Assembly (NCBI GenBank): GCA_019359175.1
Contig: JAHHHU010000008.1
Span: 62,001 to 126,000, forward strand
Origin: Phormidium tanganyikae FI6-MK23
GTDB lineage: Bacteria > Cyanobacteriota > Cyanobacteriia > Leptolyngbyales > Leptolyngbyaceae
Reading direction: 5' to 3'
Length of the DNA: 64,000 bases
Shown here piece after piece: positions 17,079 through 27,004 of the stretch (positions are counted from its first letter, which is position 1; each line of letters starts with the position of its first letter). The notes beneath the pieces are model-generated. The model ran no database searches. It saw nothing but the letters and a program-made list of their open reading frames with translations, and was not told the DNA's origin. Made by a program: the position numbers and the translations under genes.

Positions 17079-19499
17079 ATGTCAGACCTAATTCAAGCCG
17101 TTCTAAAGAGTGATGAGAAAACCTGTTTGCGTCAGTTTGCCAGTTTGTTGAGAGCTTCTGATAAGCGATATTTCCTCAGAAATGAAATTTTGCAATTGTT
17201 CGGTGAGTATTGCCAGCAGTACAGAAAATCGGATCAATTCCACGCTTCATCTCATTTGGAGAAATTGATCAGCTATGTACAGGAAATTATTCTAGAAGAC
17301 GGAAGTTTGTGTCTGATTATTCGTCCCAGGATTGCGCGACAAGAGGCGTATCGACTGCTTGAAGATTTGACGATCGAGCCAATGACGGTTCAAGAATTGT
17401 TAGATTTACGCGATCGTTTTGTGAATCACTATCATCCGCAGGAAGGTGATGTATTCGAGATTGATTTTGCGCCTTTTTACGATTACTCGCCTGTGCTACG
17501 CGATCCGAAAAATATCGGAAAAGGTGTGGATTTTCTCAATCGCTATTTATCAAATCAACTCTTTCAAGACCCAAAAGAAGGGCGATCTTCGCTGTTTCAA
17601 TTTCTACAGTTGCATCGATACAATGGGCTTCAATTGTTGATTAATGAGCGAATTCGATCGCAAGATGAATTAAGCGATCGAGTAAAACAAGCTCTGGGAA
17701 TTGTTAGCGATCGAGATTCGGGTGAGGCGCATGAAACATTTCGATTTGATTTTCAAAATCTCGGATTTGAACCTGGTTGGGGCAATACCGCAGGACGAGT
17801 TAAAGAGACTTTAGAGATTCTAGATCAGTTGATTGATTCACCGGATCATCAAACATTAGAAGCGTTTATATCGCGCATTCCAATGATTTTTCGAGTAGCA
17901 ATTATTTCGCCTCACGGATGGTTTGGGCAAGAAGGGGTGTTAGGCAGACCGGATACAGGCGGGCAAGTTGTCTACATTTTAGATCAGGTCAAAAGTTTAG
18001 AAAAACAGTTGCAGGAAGATATTGCACTTGCAGGATTAGACGGACTGGGTGTAAGTCCAAAAGTAATTGTTTTGACTCGACTCATTCCGAATAGTGATGG
18101 CACGCTTTGTAATCAGCGACTTGAAAAAATTCACGGAACTACAGATGCTTGGATTCTTCGAGTTCCATTTCGCAAATCTAATCCGAATCTGACACAAAAT
18201 TGGATTTCTCGTTTTGAGATTTGGTCATATCTAGAAACATTTGCGATCGATGCAGAACACGAACTTCGAGCAGAGTTTCAAGGCAGACCCGATTTAATTA
18301 TCGGAAACTATTCGGATGGAAACTTAGTTGCGTTCTTACTTGCGAGACGTTTGAAAGTAACTTATTGCATTATTGCTCACGCACTCGAAAAGTCTAAATA
18401 CTTATTCAGTAACCTTTACTGGCAGGAATCCGAAGAAAAATACCATTTCTCGCTGCAATTTACGGCAGATTTGATCGCGATGAATGCCGCAAACTTCATC
18501 GTCAGCAGCACCTATCAAGAAATTGTAGGAACGCCCGAAAGTGTTGGGCAATATGAGTCCTACAAATCGTTTACAATGCCAGACTTATATCATGTTGTCG
18601 ATGGCATTGAGTTGTTTAGTCCGAAATTTAACGTCGTTCCTCCTGGTGTGAATGAAGCTGTATTTTTTCCATTCACACGCACCGAAGATCGATTATCAAA
18701 CGACCGAGAACGCCTAGAGAATCTCTTATTCACCGACGAAGACCCGGATTTGATTTATGGCAAGCTCGACAATCCGGACAAGCGCCCATTGTTTTCGATG
18801 GCAAGACTCGATCGCATTAAAAATCTCACTGGACTCGCAGAAGCCTACGGCAAAAGCGAAGCTCTACAATCCCGCACTAATTTAATCTTAGTAGCTGGAA
18901 AGCTGCGGATCGATGACTCCACCGATTACGAGGAAAGCAGCGAAATCGAAAAGCTGTATGAAATCATCGATCGATATAACCTCAAAGGCAAAATCCGCTG
19001 GCTCGGTGTGCGCTTACCGAAAGGTGACACCGGGGAAGTTTATCGCGTTATTGCCGATCGACAAGGCATCTTCGTACAGCCTGCCCTGTTTGAAGCGTTT
19101 GGACTAACGATTCTCGAATCGATGGTGACTGGACTCCCCACCTTTGCGACACGATTCGGTGGTCCGCTCGAAATCATCCAAGACGAAACGAATGGGTTTT
19201 ACATCAATCCAACGAATCCCGAAGAAGTTGCAGCAGTGATTTTGAAGTTTTTAGATCGATGCGATCGCGATCCGAAGACTTGGAGTGAAATTTCTCAACG
19301 GGGTATCGATCGCGTCTACACAACCTACACTTGGAAAATTCATACCACTCGATTGCTATCACTTGCAAAGATCTACGGCTTTTGGAACTACACTTCGCAA
19401 GAAAATCGCGAGGATATGCTGAGATACATTGAATCTTTGTTTTACCTCTTGTACAAACCCAGGGCGCAAGGATTGTTACAGGAACAGATGCAGCGATAA
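17079..19499 (+). CDS. susA: Sucrose synthase
   Basis: An 806-residue GT4 enzyme that reversibly converts sucrose and a nucleoside diphosphate to NDP-glucose and fructose. The N-terminal regulatory part (~260 residues) is followed by the sucrose synthase core: ISPHGWFGQEGVLGRPDTGGQVVYILDQ, IGNYSDGNLVAFLLARRL, HALEKSKYLFSNLYW and the glucosyltransferase domain with SMARLDRIKNLTGLAE and the E-x7-E motif EAFGLTILE. Length matches filamentous cyanobacterial and plant enzymes. It stands alone with its own strong terminator, linking sucrose breakdown to ADP-glucose and polysaccharide supply. Confidence 0.95.
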   Translation: MSDLIQAVLKSDEKTCLRQFASLLRASDKRYFLRNEILQLFGEYCQQYRKSDQFHASSHLEKLISYVQEIILEDGSLCLIIRPRIARQEAYRLLEDLTIEPMTVQELLDLRDRFVNHYHPQEGDVFEIDFAPFYDYSPVLRDPKNIGKGVDFLNRYLSNQLFQDPKEGRSSLFQFLQLHRYNGLQLLINERIRSQDELSDRVKQALGIVSDRDSGEAHETFRFDFQNLGFEPGWGNTAGRVKETLEILDQLIDSPDHQTLEAFISRIPMIFRVAIISPHGWFGQEGVLGRPDTGGQVVYILDQVKSLEKQLQEDIALAGLDGLGVSPKVIVLTRLIPNSDGTLCNQRLEKIHGTTDAWILRVPFRKSNPNLTQNWISRFEIWSYLETFAIDAEHELRAEFQGRPDLIIGNYSDGNLVAFLLARRLKVTYCIIAHALEKSKYLFSNLYWQESEEKYHFSLQFTADLIAMNAANFIVSSTYQEIVGTPESVGQYESYKSFTMPDLYHVVDGIELFSPKFNVVPPGVNEAVFFPFTRTEDRLSNDRERLENLLFTDEDPDLIYGKLDNPDKRPLFSMARLDRIKNLTGLAEAYGKSEALQSRTNLILVAGKLRIDDSTDYEESSEIEKLYEIIDRYNLKGKIRWLGVRLPKGDTGEVYRVIADRQGIFVQPALFEAFGLTILESMVTGLPTFATRFGGPLEIIQDETNGFYINPTNPEEVAAVILKFLDRCDRDPKTWSEISQRGIDRVYTTYTWKIHTTRLLSLAKIYGFWNYTSQENREDMLRYIESLFYLLYKPRAQGLLQEQMQR

Positions 19500-19502
19500 A
19501 TG

Positions 19503-19537
19503 AAAAAGAGGGTGAGATTGCTCTCGATCCCTCTTTT
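19503..19537. terminator. Terminator after susA
   Basis: Arms AAAAGAGGG and CCCTCTTTT pair perfectly around a 16-base loop, immediately after the susA stop. A/T runs on both sides let it also serve the convergent PEP-CTERM gene. Confidence 0.8.
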
Positions 19538-19558
19538 GTTCAAGTCTCTTTTGTCGTT

Positions 19559-20677
19559 TTACACTTCAGCGTCAATCTCTTGCTTCTTGCGGTATCGAAG
19601 TGCGATCGCGCCTACTAAAGTCAAAGCTGCGATCGTGCTGGGTTCAGGTACTTTTCTAGGCTTCGGTGTGGAAACTGGTGGTGTCGGTGGAGTTGGCTCA
19701 CTGGGCGGTGTCGGTGTTGGCGGGTTGTTTGGTTGAGTTCCATCGATCGGTGTATCAAACCGTGGCGGTGTTGGTGCAGGTGGAGCTGGCGGTGCAGGTG
19801 GCGGTGTTGGCGCAGGTGGAGCTGGCGGTGCAGGTGGCGGTGTTGGCGCAGGTGGATTAGTCACGGTTGTAATCGACGTTCCGCTACCTGTTCCACTTGC
19901 GCCCGAAAGCCCAAGGGAATTACTACTGATGCTCTGGTAACGAACTCCAAAGTTGCTCAAGCTCAATGTGTTTACGCTGCCACTCAATGCAAGCGAGAAC
20001 GTGAACTTTCCAGTATCAAACGTTCCCGGAAGCGAAGTACTGTTGTTAACACCACCGCTCGTTCCACCTTGGCAAGTGTTTCCAGTGTTGAAGCACACAT
20101 CAATATTGCCGAACTGGTTCGGGAACGCACCCCTTAGATGAGCGCTATCAAATACGCCCGTTGTGGTCGAACTTACGATCGTCTGGTTGGTGTTGAAGCC
20201 CAATCCCGAAACACGAGAGAACATATCGCCACTGGAAGTGTTGTCGAGGAAAATGTCAAAAGTTGCGATCGTGTTTCCATTCTGGGTGGTAAATCCCTTG
20301 AAGGTGAAATCAGCAAACGAGGACAATGCACTCACTGTTTGGGTGTCGACATTTCCGTCAAAGTTGACGCGGAAAATTTTACCTAAATCTTCTAACCCGA
20401 CGGCGAATGAACTGGTAGCTGGCGTTGCTGGTTGAGTTGGAGCTACAACGGTCTGATTCGGAGTTGTAGTCGGAGTTGTAGTCGGAGTTGTAGTCGGAGT
20501 TGTAGTCGGAGTTGTAGTCGGAGTTGTAGTCGGAGTCTGTTTTTTGTCCTGAGCTGCTGCTGAGTTGCCATTACTGTTGGCAGATTTTGCAGATGCCGGA
20601 TTAGCAGCAAGCAATAAATTTAAGCTCGCAACCCCAGAACATAGCATCAAAATTGCAGGAGATAAGTTTTTAGCCAT
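19559..20677 (-). CDS. PEP-CTERM exported protein with two low-complexity repeat tracts
   Basis: A 372-residue exported protein. It has a signal peptide (SPAILMLCSGVASLNLLLAANPASA), then a Thr/Pro tract of TTPT units (residues ~50-75), a globular ~170-residue domain (FAVGLEDLGKIFRVNFDG) that resembles cistern-type PEP-CTERM proteins, and a Pro/Ala tract (APTPPPAPPAPP). It ends with the sorting tag VPEPSTIAALTLVGAIAL followed by RYRKK. PEP-CTERM tags target proteins to an exosortase-dependent surface or EPS pathway. No exosortase gene is in the window. Tract length may vary between isolates. Confidence 0.87.
   Translation of the reverse strand: MAKNLSPAILMLCSGVASLNLLLAANPASAKSANSNGNSAAAQDKKQTPTTTPTTTPTTTPTTTPTTTPTTTPNQTVVAPTQPATPATSSFAVGLEDLGKIFRVNFDGNVDTQTVSALSSFADFTFKGFTTQNGNTIATFDIFLDNTSSGDMFSRVSGLGFNTNQTIVSSTTTGVFDSAHLRGAFPNQFGNIDVCFNTGNTCQGGTSGGVNNSTSLPGTFDTGKFTFSLALSGSVNTLSLSNFGVRYQSISSNSLGLSGASGTGSGTSITTVTNPPAPTPPPAPPAPPAPTPPPAPPAPPAPTPPRFDTPIDGTQPNNPPTPTPPSEPTPPTPPVSTPKPRKVPEPSTIAALTLVGAIALRYRKKQEIDAEV
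19765..19856. repeat. 36-bp tandem repeat, 2.5 copies
   Basis: Units at 19765-19800 and 19801-19836 differ at one base, with a partial third copy to 19856. They encode the Pro/Ala linker before the PEP-CTERM tag. Confidence 0.85.
20460..20531. repeat. 12-bp tandem repeat, six identical copies
   Basis: GGAGTTGTAGTC is repeated six times without change, followed by a partial copy. It encodes the Thr/Pro tract near the N-terminus of the PEP-CTERM protein. Perfect identity suggests active copy-number change by slippage. Confidence 0.9.
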
Positions 20678-21056
20678 CTGAGTGATTTTTGAAACTTCAT
20701 GTATAACCTATTACATCTACTCGTTAGAAGCTCATGATGTTTCTGCTGACTTAATTGACTCTTTAAGAAAATCGGCTGTTTCAGTAATATTAGGGGAAAT
20801 TTTTTACTTGGATGGAGCGATTTCTGCTCCAGCGGGAAGCATACTTGCCGATTTTTCAGTAAATCGCGTTAACAGTCAGTGAATTTATAAAGCCTATTGC
20901 AGTGCAAACACGGTAGTAAAAAGTGCTGCTACTGAGGGAGTAAGCAGAGCAAATGAAAATTTAAGGCTCTGCAATTTTACTGAGGTTATTCTGCCTAAGT
21001 GTGCGTAGCCCGTTGTGCCGAAACATTTTCTCGGACGCTCCCCGTGAATTTAGCAT
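20678..21056. other. Intergenic region without a convincing gene
   Basis: About 380 bases between the divergent PEP-CTERM and M23 genes. Short open frames occur here (20682-20882 plus, 20961-21242 minus) but have no family features or ribosome site. The region must hold both promoters; none could be defined. Confidence 0.5.
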
Positions 21057-21116
21057 TGTCGAAGTTTTGGTTCTCGACATAATGGCTCTTGTTTTGACAA
21101 TGCCATAGGTCGAGAA
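21057..21116 (+). promoter_or_regulatory. Competing hairpins abutting the M23 gene start
   Basis: TTCTCGAC (21071-21078) pairs with GTCGAGAA (21109-21116), with an inner stem ATGGC/GCCAT, giving a hairpin that ends one base before the ATG at 21118. An alternative stem TGTCGA (21057-21062) with TCGACA (21074-21079) uses the same bases and would free the start region. This geometry fits a translational switch or attenuator. Its ligand or trigger is unknown. Confidence 0.45.
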
Positions 21117-21117
21117 T

Positions 21118-22296
21118 ATGCTGGCGATCGTACAATCTTTGACTTCCTTCAAGCCCATACAAAAAGCGCTGATCGGATTGTGCTGTATTGCCCTATTTTT
21201 CGTCGGCTTACCGCTTTCAGCCCAAACTCCGCCCGAAATCAATCAGCTCAAACAGCAACAGCAACAACTCGACCAACAGAGATCGCAGGTACAAAAAGAA
21301 CGCGAAAAAGTGCAGCGCCAAGAGCGATCGGCGCAAAAAAATCTCACAGGCATCCGTCAAAATATTCAAGTCACCACAACCCAAATTCAAACGACCGAAG
21401 CACAACTCAGCACCGCAAATCGAGTGCTGAAAAAATTAGAAGCAGATTTAAGTAACGCAGAAAAGAGCTATCAGCAAAAACAATCTTCCACCATTTCTCG
21501 ACTGCAATTTTTACAACGTCAGCAAGGAAGTAGCGGCTGGGCGGTCTTACTGCAAAGTGAGAACCTCAATGATTTTCTCGATCGACGATTTCGCCTCAAA
21601 CAGATCTACAAAAACGATCGCAAAACCCTAACCGACCTAAAAACCGAAGCAGAAAAAGTCGATCGTCAACGTCAACAAGTCGAGCAGCAGAAAAATAACA
21701 TTGCGCTCATTGCTCAACAATTAATGGCACAAAAATCGCAGTTCGAGCAGCAAGCAGCATCTCAAAAAGAAATTGTCGATCGACTCAGAACCAATCGCCG
21801 CGCTCTCGAAGCCGCAGAAGCCCAACTCGAAAAAGACTCGAAAGGCATCGGAGAACTGATCCAGAAGCGCATTGCCGAAGAACGAGCTAAAAACGGCATC
21901 GTGATCCTAGGAACCGGACAATTTAACTTACCGAGCGATGCACCGATCAGCAGCGGATTTGGCTATCGAATGCACCCGATTCTAGGCTATCAGCGCTTTC
22001 ATGCTGGAGTTGATTTCGGTGCGGACTATGGCACGCCGGTTTTAGCCGCCGATCGCGGAGTGGTGATTTTCGCTGGATGGTATGGCGGATATGGAAACGC
22101 AATCATTTTGGATCACGGAAACGGTATCACAACCATGTATGCTCACGCTCAAGAACTATATGTTTCAGAAGGACAAACCGTAGAACGCGGAAAAGCGATC
22201 GCGGCAACAGGTTCGACGGGACTATCGACAGGTCCTCACTTACACTTTGAAGTCCGAAAAGACGGAGAACCTGTCGATCCGATGAACTATCTCTAG
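21118..22296 (+). CDS. EnvC-like murein hydrolase activator / M23 peptidase
   Basis: A 392-residue exported protein: signal peptide (LIGLCCIALFFVGLPLSA-QT), a long coiled coil (residues ~40-255, rich in Q, E and K) and a C-terminal LytM/M23 domain. The metallopeptidase keeps its zinc ligands (FHAGVDFGADYGTP and GPHLHFEV), so unlike E. coli EnvC it may be catalytic. It should act on peptidoglycan during septation or cell separation. The start lies against a hairpin with no exposed Shine-Dalgarno. Its stop overlaps the convergent VKOR-like stop by the palindrome CTAG. Confidence 0.9.
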   Translation: MLAIVQSLTSFKPIQKALIGLCCIALFFVGLPLSAQTPPEINQLKQQQQQLDQQRSQVQKEREKVQRQERSAQKNLTGIRQNIQVTTTQIQTTEAQLSTANRVLKKLEADLSNAEKSYQQKQSSTISRLQFLQRQQGSSGWAVLLQSENLNDFLDRRFRLKQIYKNDRKTLTDLKTEAEKVDRQRQQVEQQKNNIALIAQQLMAQKSQFEQQAASQKEIVDRLRTNRRALEAAEAQLEKDSKGIGELIQKRIAEERAKNGIVILGTGQFNLPSDAPISSGFGYRMHPILGYQRFHAGVDFGADYGTPVLAADRGVVIFAGWYGGYGNAIILDHGNGITTMYAHAQELYVSEGQTVERGKAIAATGSTGLSTGPHLHFEVRKDGEPVDPMNYL

Positions 22297-22811
22297 ATAG
22301 TATCTGGGTCGCGCTTGCCCATGAGGAACTGAAACGCGTGACTGGCTTCAGGAATCGCGAGCAGGAAGGATGCGATCGAACACAAAGTCGCCACCTGGCA
22401 GTAAGCGCAGAATGCTTCGTTATCTCTCCATTCGATTCGGGCTAGACGGAGCGCAAAGATCGAGTCAACCAAGGTTTTTCCAGCAAGCGCGATCGGTAAA
22501 AGCGGGACTTGCGTGGCTCGATTTGCAGTGCCTGCTCCCGCTAACAATGCTGTGATCGAATAGTTCACCAGCATAAAAAAGCCATCAGGCGTATCTAAGA
22601 CGCTGTAGGCATAATCCGCAGCATCAACTTTGTTAGAATCAATCCCCGGAATCGGCAAATCTGGTAGCTCTTCAATCACACCGACTTGATACAGCGAAAC
22701 TGCTTCAGCCATCGTTGCACCCAGCATCGAAAGCCCGACAATCAACCGACGGCGAGACAAGTCAGGATTTTTGCCTTTGCGGAGTTCAAGGCTAAGTTCT
22801 CTCGGTTCCAT
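22293..22811 (-). CDS. VKOR-like membrane protein
   Basis: A 172-residue membrane protein resembling the short vitamin K epoxide reductase family. Hydrophobic stretches occur near residues 22-45, 75-100, 105-120 and 140-165. The redox pair is in NEAFCAYCQVATL, a C-x-x-C motif before the last helix, and DAADYAYSVLDTPDGFFMLVNY is also characteristic. VKOR proteins reoxidise thiol oxidases using quinone. No thioredoxin-like domain is fused, so a partner would have to be encoded elsewhere. Confidence 0.68.
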   Translation of the reverse strand: MEPRELSLELRKGKNPDLSRRRLIVGLSMLGATMAEAVSLYQVGVIEELPDLPIPGIDSNKVDAADYAYSVLDTPDGFFMLVNYSITALLAGAGTANRATQVPLLPIALAGKTLVDSIFALRLARIEWRDNEAFCAYCQVATLCSIASFLLAIPEASHAFQFLMGKRDPDTI

Positions 22812-22990
22812 CTCAAAGATTCTCCTTGGTTAGTGAAATGCCTTGAATCATCGCTCTCGATTCGATGGCACAGTAAGTTTTCTCGATCGTGCTGAGACTA
22901 AAAATCTCCCACCCCATAACCTTATGCACAACCAAAATCGCGTTCGTCTAACTATCGGAAGGAATCTTTGGACAGAAATCTAGGTATTCG

Positions 22991-25900
22991 TTAAACCAGG
23001 GATGAGACTCTCGCTTTGAATCCTGCTTTCTCTAAAGCGGTCACAGTCGCCTGTTCGTCTTGGACGCGGAACTGAGAACCAAAGCGGACAATTTGACTGC
23101 GAACAGAGGTTCCAACGATCGCAATGACCGAAACTTTAGAAGTATCTCGATCGCCTTGTTGCTGCAACACTGTTTTGAGCCGATGACGTTCCATTGCATC
23201 ATCTGCAACTTTTGGATCGAGTTCAACCATGACCATGCGTACATCGTCGATCGGTTCCGCATCGTCGACGATGAACTGGAACTGATCTTCGTCGCGTTTG
23301 TCGATTTTGCCCCAAACCATCAGCCGCGCATCCGGTTCGATCAAGCTCCCAATTCGCTCGAATGATTTCGGGAAAACAACGGCTTCCGATCGACCTGTGA
23401 GATCTTCGATTTGAATCACTGCCATTGCGTCCCCTTTCTTAGTGGTGACTCGTTTTACAGCCGTAATCATGATAATCGCGCTGACCGTTGAGCCTTCTCG
23501 ACAGGTTGATAAGCTACCTAAGCTAATCGGTGCTAACACTCTCGCGGAGTCTTGTAGTTGTTTGAGCGGATGATCGGAAATGTAAAAGCCGAGGACTTCT
23601 TTTTCGAGACGGAGCTTTTCTTGGGAAGGATATTCGAGAACGACCGCACTTTTCGGAGCCGTTTCAAAGCTACCTTTCTGAGTGGCTGCACCGAGCAAAT
23701 CAAATAAGCTACCTTGTCCACTGGCGCGATCGCGTGCCCTCGATTGTGCCCAGTCCATCACGAGTTCTAAATCGTGTGCAAGTTGGTGGCGATTCGGTTC
23801 GATCGAGTCAAAGGCTCCACAGTGGATCAGTGCTTCTAATGCGCGTTTGTTCACAGCGCGGGAATCAACTCGATCGCATAAATCCGCGATCGACTTAAAC
23901 TTACCGCCTTCGTTTCGAGCTTCGAGAATTGCTTCGATCGCGCTCATTCCCACATTTCGCACCGCAGACAATCCGAAGAGAATTGCATCTCCGATCGGGG
24001 TAAAGTCAATTCCCGATCGATTTACATCTGGCGGCAGCACTTTAATTGCAAGATTCAGACAAGTTGCAATGTAGCGCTGAATCTTATCTTGTTCTCCACT
24101 GTTGATGGTTAGAATCGCCGCCATGTACTCAACGGGATAGTTCGCTTTGAGATAAGCAGTCTGAAAGGTGACATAACCATATGCCATTGAGTGAGACTTG
24201 TTAAAGCAATACTCTGCAAACATAACCATTTGCTCGAATAGTTCTTCTGCAATCTTTGCAGCAACTCCTCGCTCTTTTGCACCTTTAACAAACAATGCTT
24301 GGTGCTTTTCCATCTCAGACTTTTTCTTTTTCCCCATTGCTCGTCGCAACAGATCCGCTTGACCGAGCGAATAGCCTGCCATGTCTTGAGCAATTTTCAT
24401 GATTTGCTCTTGAAACACCATGATGCCATAGGTTTCTTTTAGAATGGGTTCAAGAATGGCATGAGCATAGTCAATCTTCTCGCGTCCGTGTTTGCGATTG
24501 ATGAATTTTGGAATCAGTTTTGCATCGAGCGGGCCTGGACGATAAAGCGCCAGAACTGAGGAAATATCATCGATTCCATCGGGTTTAAGGTCGCGTACAA
24601 TCTGACGCATTCCAGAAGATTCAAGCTGGAAGATCCCTTCAAGTTCACCTCTCGCTAGAAGCTTGTAGACTTCCGGATCATCGAGCGGCAGTGTATCGAG
24701 ATCAAGCTTCACTTTGCGGCTTTGTTCGATTAGCTCGATCGTTTTCTCAATCATCGTGAGATTTTTCAATCCCAGGAAGTCCATTTTCAGCAAGCCCAAT
24801 AGCTCAATGTCTTCCATTGCATACTGCGTCACGATGTTACCGTCTTTGGTCATTTCTAACGGCACTAACCGATCGAGCGGTTCTGAAGCAATCACAACCC
24901 CCGCAGCATGAACTCCAGTCGCTTTGTTTGTGCCTTCGATCCGCATTGCCATATCTAGCCAACGACGGTAAGTAATTGGCGGAGTCGTGTTCGGAATGAC
25001 TTGATCTTGAAGATATTTTTGGCTGAATTCTTTCGACGGGGTTTCAGTCGAAGAAACCATCACTTTGAGCTTCGTCGATTTGCCGCGAAACACCGGAATT
25101 TGCTTCGCCATGCGATCTGCTTCACTCAGCGGAATGTTTAACACTCGCGCGACATCTCGCAGAATCGCTTTCGAGTTCATCCGGTTGTAGGTAATAATCT
25201 GCGCGACTCGCTCTTTGCCGTACTTCTGAGTCACATACTTGATCACTTCATCGCGTCGATCAATACAAAAGTCGGTATCTACGTCCGGCATCGATTTCCG
25301 CTCAGGATTCAAAAACCGCTCAAACAATAAACCATGATGCACTGGATCAATGTTAGTAATTCCAAGTGCAAAAGCCACTAACGATCCTGCTGCGGAACCG
25401 CGTCCAGGGCCGACCGGGATTTTATTGTCTCTTGCGTATTTGATGTAGTCCCAAACCACTAAAAAGTAGGTTGAGAATCCCATCTGCTTGAGCATATTTA
25501 GCTCATAGATTAAGCGATCGCGATATTCTTGACTAATCTGATCGCGCGAAGTTAGCTTTTGTCGTTGAACGAGCGCATCCCAAGTAATCTTCTCGATGTA
25601 GGTATCGGCTGTAAATCCCGCTGGGATTGGATAATCCGGTAATCGCGGCTCACCTCCGAGCAGATCATAAGCTTCAACTTTGTTCGCGACTTCAACTGTG
25701 TTCGCGATCGCAGTTTCAACAATCTCAATCGGTAGATGATCCCGAAACAGCGATCGCATTTCATCCGCCGACTTTAAATACTCTGTTCCGGTGTAGCGCA
25801 AGCGTTTCTCTTCAGAAATTAGCTTCCCAGTTTGAATACACAACAAAGCATCGTGAGCTTCCACGTCATAGCAAGAAACATAATGCGAATCGTTCGTCGC

Positions 25901-26506
25901 GATCAGTTTAATATCAAACTCTTGAGCAATTCTAACAATCTCAGGATTCACGATTCGTTCTTCAAACAATCCATGATCCTGAATCTCAAGGTAGTAATCG
26001 TCCCCAAATTGCTCTTTGTACCAAGCGGCAATTCTCCTAGCAATTTCGGGCTTTCCTTGCAGAATCGCTTGCGGCACTTCTCCACCGAGGCAAGCACTCG
26101 TCACGATCAAGCCTTCGTGATATTCCGCGAGTAAATCTTTGTTGATGCAAGGACGAGAAAAAATTCCTTTGCCCTGTACGCCCTGCAAATGGGAAATCGT
26201 CGTCAGCTTCACAAGGTTCTTATAGCCTTGAGTATTCTTCGCGAGAACCACTTGATGATATTTCGGGCGGCGTTCCTGCTTCGTGATGTCGCCGTTGATC
26301 ACATACATTTCGTTGCCAATGATCGGCTTAATGTCTTTGCCCTGACAAGTCTTGATCAGTTCGATCGCACCATACATCACCCCGTGATCCGTCAATGCGA
26401 TCGCGGGCATTTCGAGTTCAACGGCGCGATCGACGAGTTTCGACAACTGCCCCGCACCGTCAAGCAGACTGTAATCACTGTGAATGTGCAGACCGACGAA
26501 AGACAT
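22991..26506 (-). CDS. dnaE: DNA polymerase III alpha subunit, contiguous (no intein)
   Basis: A 1171-residue replicative C-family polymerase. It has an N-terminal PHP domain ([15 protein letters not shown]), the palm with catalytic aspartates in [18 protein letters not shown], fingers, the HHH region and a C-terminal OB fold ([20 protein letters not shown]). Many cyanobacteria encode DnaE as two pieces joined by a split intein at AEY|CFN. Here the site reads [15 protein letters not shown] in one open frame (Tyr 766, Cys 767; bases 24206-24211) with no intein. ATG at 26506 is preferred to a GTG two codons upstream. Confidence 0.97.
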   Translation of the reverse strand: MSFVGLHIHSDYSLLDGAGQLSKLVDRAVELEMPAIALTDHGVMYGAIELIKTCQGKDIKPIIGNEMYVINGDITKQERRPKYHQVVLAKNTQGYKNLVKLTTISHLQGVQGKGIFSRPCINKDLLAEYHEGLIVTSACLGGEVPQAILQGKPEIARRIAAWYKEQFGDDYYLEIQDHGLFEERIVNPEIVRIAQEFDIKLIATNDSHYVSCYDVEAHDALLCIQTGKLISEEKRLRYTGTEYLKSADEMRSLFRDHLPIEIVETAIANTVEVANKVEAYDLLGGEPRLPDYPIPAGFTADTYIEKITWDALVQRQKLTSRDQISQEYRDRLIYELNMLKQMGFSTYFLVVWDYIKYARDNKIPVGPGRGSAAGSLVAFALGITNIDPVHHGLLFERFLNPERKSMPDVDTDFCIDRRDEVIKYVTQKYGKERVAQIITYNRMNSKAILRDVARVLNIPLSEADRMAKQIPVFRGKSTKLKVMVSSTETPSKEFSQKYLQDQVIPNTTPPITYRRWLDMAMRIEGTNKATGVHAAGVVIASEPLDRLVPLEMTKDGNIVTQYAMEDIELLGLLKMDFLGLKNLTMIEKTIELIEQSRKVKLDLDTLPLDDPEVYKLLARGELEGIFQLESSGMRQIVRDLKPDGIDDISSVLALYRPGPLDAKLIPKFINRKHGREKIDYAHAILEPILKETYGIMVFQEQIMKIAQDMAGYSLGQADLLRRAMGKKKKSEMEKHQALFVKGAKERGVAAKIAEELFEQMVMFAEYCFNKSHSMAYGYVTFQTAYLKANYPVEYMAAILTINSGEQDKIQRYIATCLNLAIKVLPPDVNRSGIDFTPIGDAILFGLSAVRNVGMSAIEAILEARNEGGKFKSIADLCDRVDSRAVNKRALEALIHCGAFDSIEPNRHQLAHDLELVMDWAQSRARDRASGQGSLFDLLGAATQKGSFETAPKSAVVLEYPSQEKLRLEKEVLGFYISDHPLKQLQDSARVLAPISLGSLSTCREGSTVSAIIMITAVKRVTTKKGDAMAVIQIEDLTGRSEAVVFPKSFERIGSLIEPDARLMVWGKIDKRDEDQFQFIVDDAEPIDDVRMVMVELDPKVADDAMERHRLKTVLQQQGDRDTSKVSVIAIVGTSVRSQIVRFGSQFRVQDEQATVTALEKAGFKARVSSLV

Positions 26507-26728
26507 AATCACTCAACCCACGCGAAGGAATGAGTCTTACATTAACCGATCCTGAGCGCTATATCTACAAATTTCTTCAAAGATTTTTCCCAACTGTCCC
26601 CAGATATAGAGTCAAGCGGAAATACGCAACCCGATTCACACCCCAATACCAATGTACCAAATTCAGCGGCGATCCGGCGTTGTACCCGTTACCGTTTAGG
26701 CTGAAAGGAGCGAGATCAATGGGGAAAT

Positions 26729-27004
26729 ATGTCGCAGTTAATTCAAGTGATGCAAAGTGTGTTCGATCGTCCTCCGGTGCCCTTCAATCCAGCCAATCAA
26801 ACGCTGAAAGGATGGGCGATGTTTTGTTTACGCGATCGCGGTTTTATGGTGCAGTCCGCCCAAAATGCCGATTTCGCAATTAGTACGAAAGGCGAAAAAG
26901 TTGCATTTCGCGTCACCCAATCGGAACCCAGCGATCGTGCAACGGGTTGGATCGTGGTCGATGCCTCCGGGAAACAAGCCAGAGTCATCGCCCCCGAACC
27001 TTAG
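26729..27004 (+). CDS. Small conserved-type protein, unknown
   Basis: A 91-residue soluble protein beginning MSQLIQVMQSVFDRPPVPFN. The composition is normal for coding sequence (GWAMFCLRDRGFMVQSAQNADFAI), with a beta-rich C-terminal half. No domain is recognised. It converges on the DUF2721 gene, the two stops overlapping by four bases. Upstream 26507-26728 shows no gene; AGGAGCGAG about 20 bases before the ATG is too far for an ideal ribosome site. Confidence 0.6.
   Translation: MSQLIQVMQSVFDRPPVPFNPANQTLKGWAMFCLRDRGFMVQSAQNADFAISTKGEKVAFRVTQSEPSDRATGWIVVDASGKQARVIAPEP

Noticed and set aside
20460-20531. Possible CRISPR-like array
   Set aside because: Units are 12 bp with no spacers and lie in frame in a coding region; this is a protein repeat.
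20682-20882. 66-codon plus frame downstream of the PEP-CTERM start
   Set aside because: No ribosome site or domain, A/T-rich intergenic composition; probably promoter DNA.
24189-24218. Intein in dnaE
   Set aside because: The site reads straight through [10 protein letters not shown] with no inserted sequence.
26530-26883. 117-codon plus frame overlapping the 26729 gene
   Set aside because: Basic, low-complexity translation with no family features; the overlapping 91-residue frame has normal protein composition.
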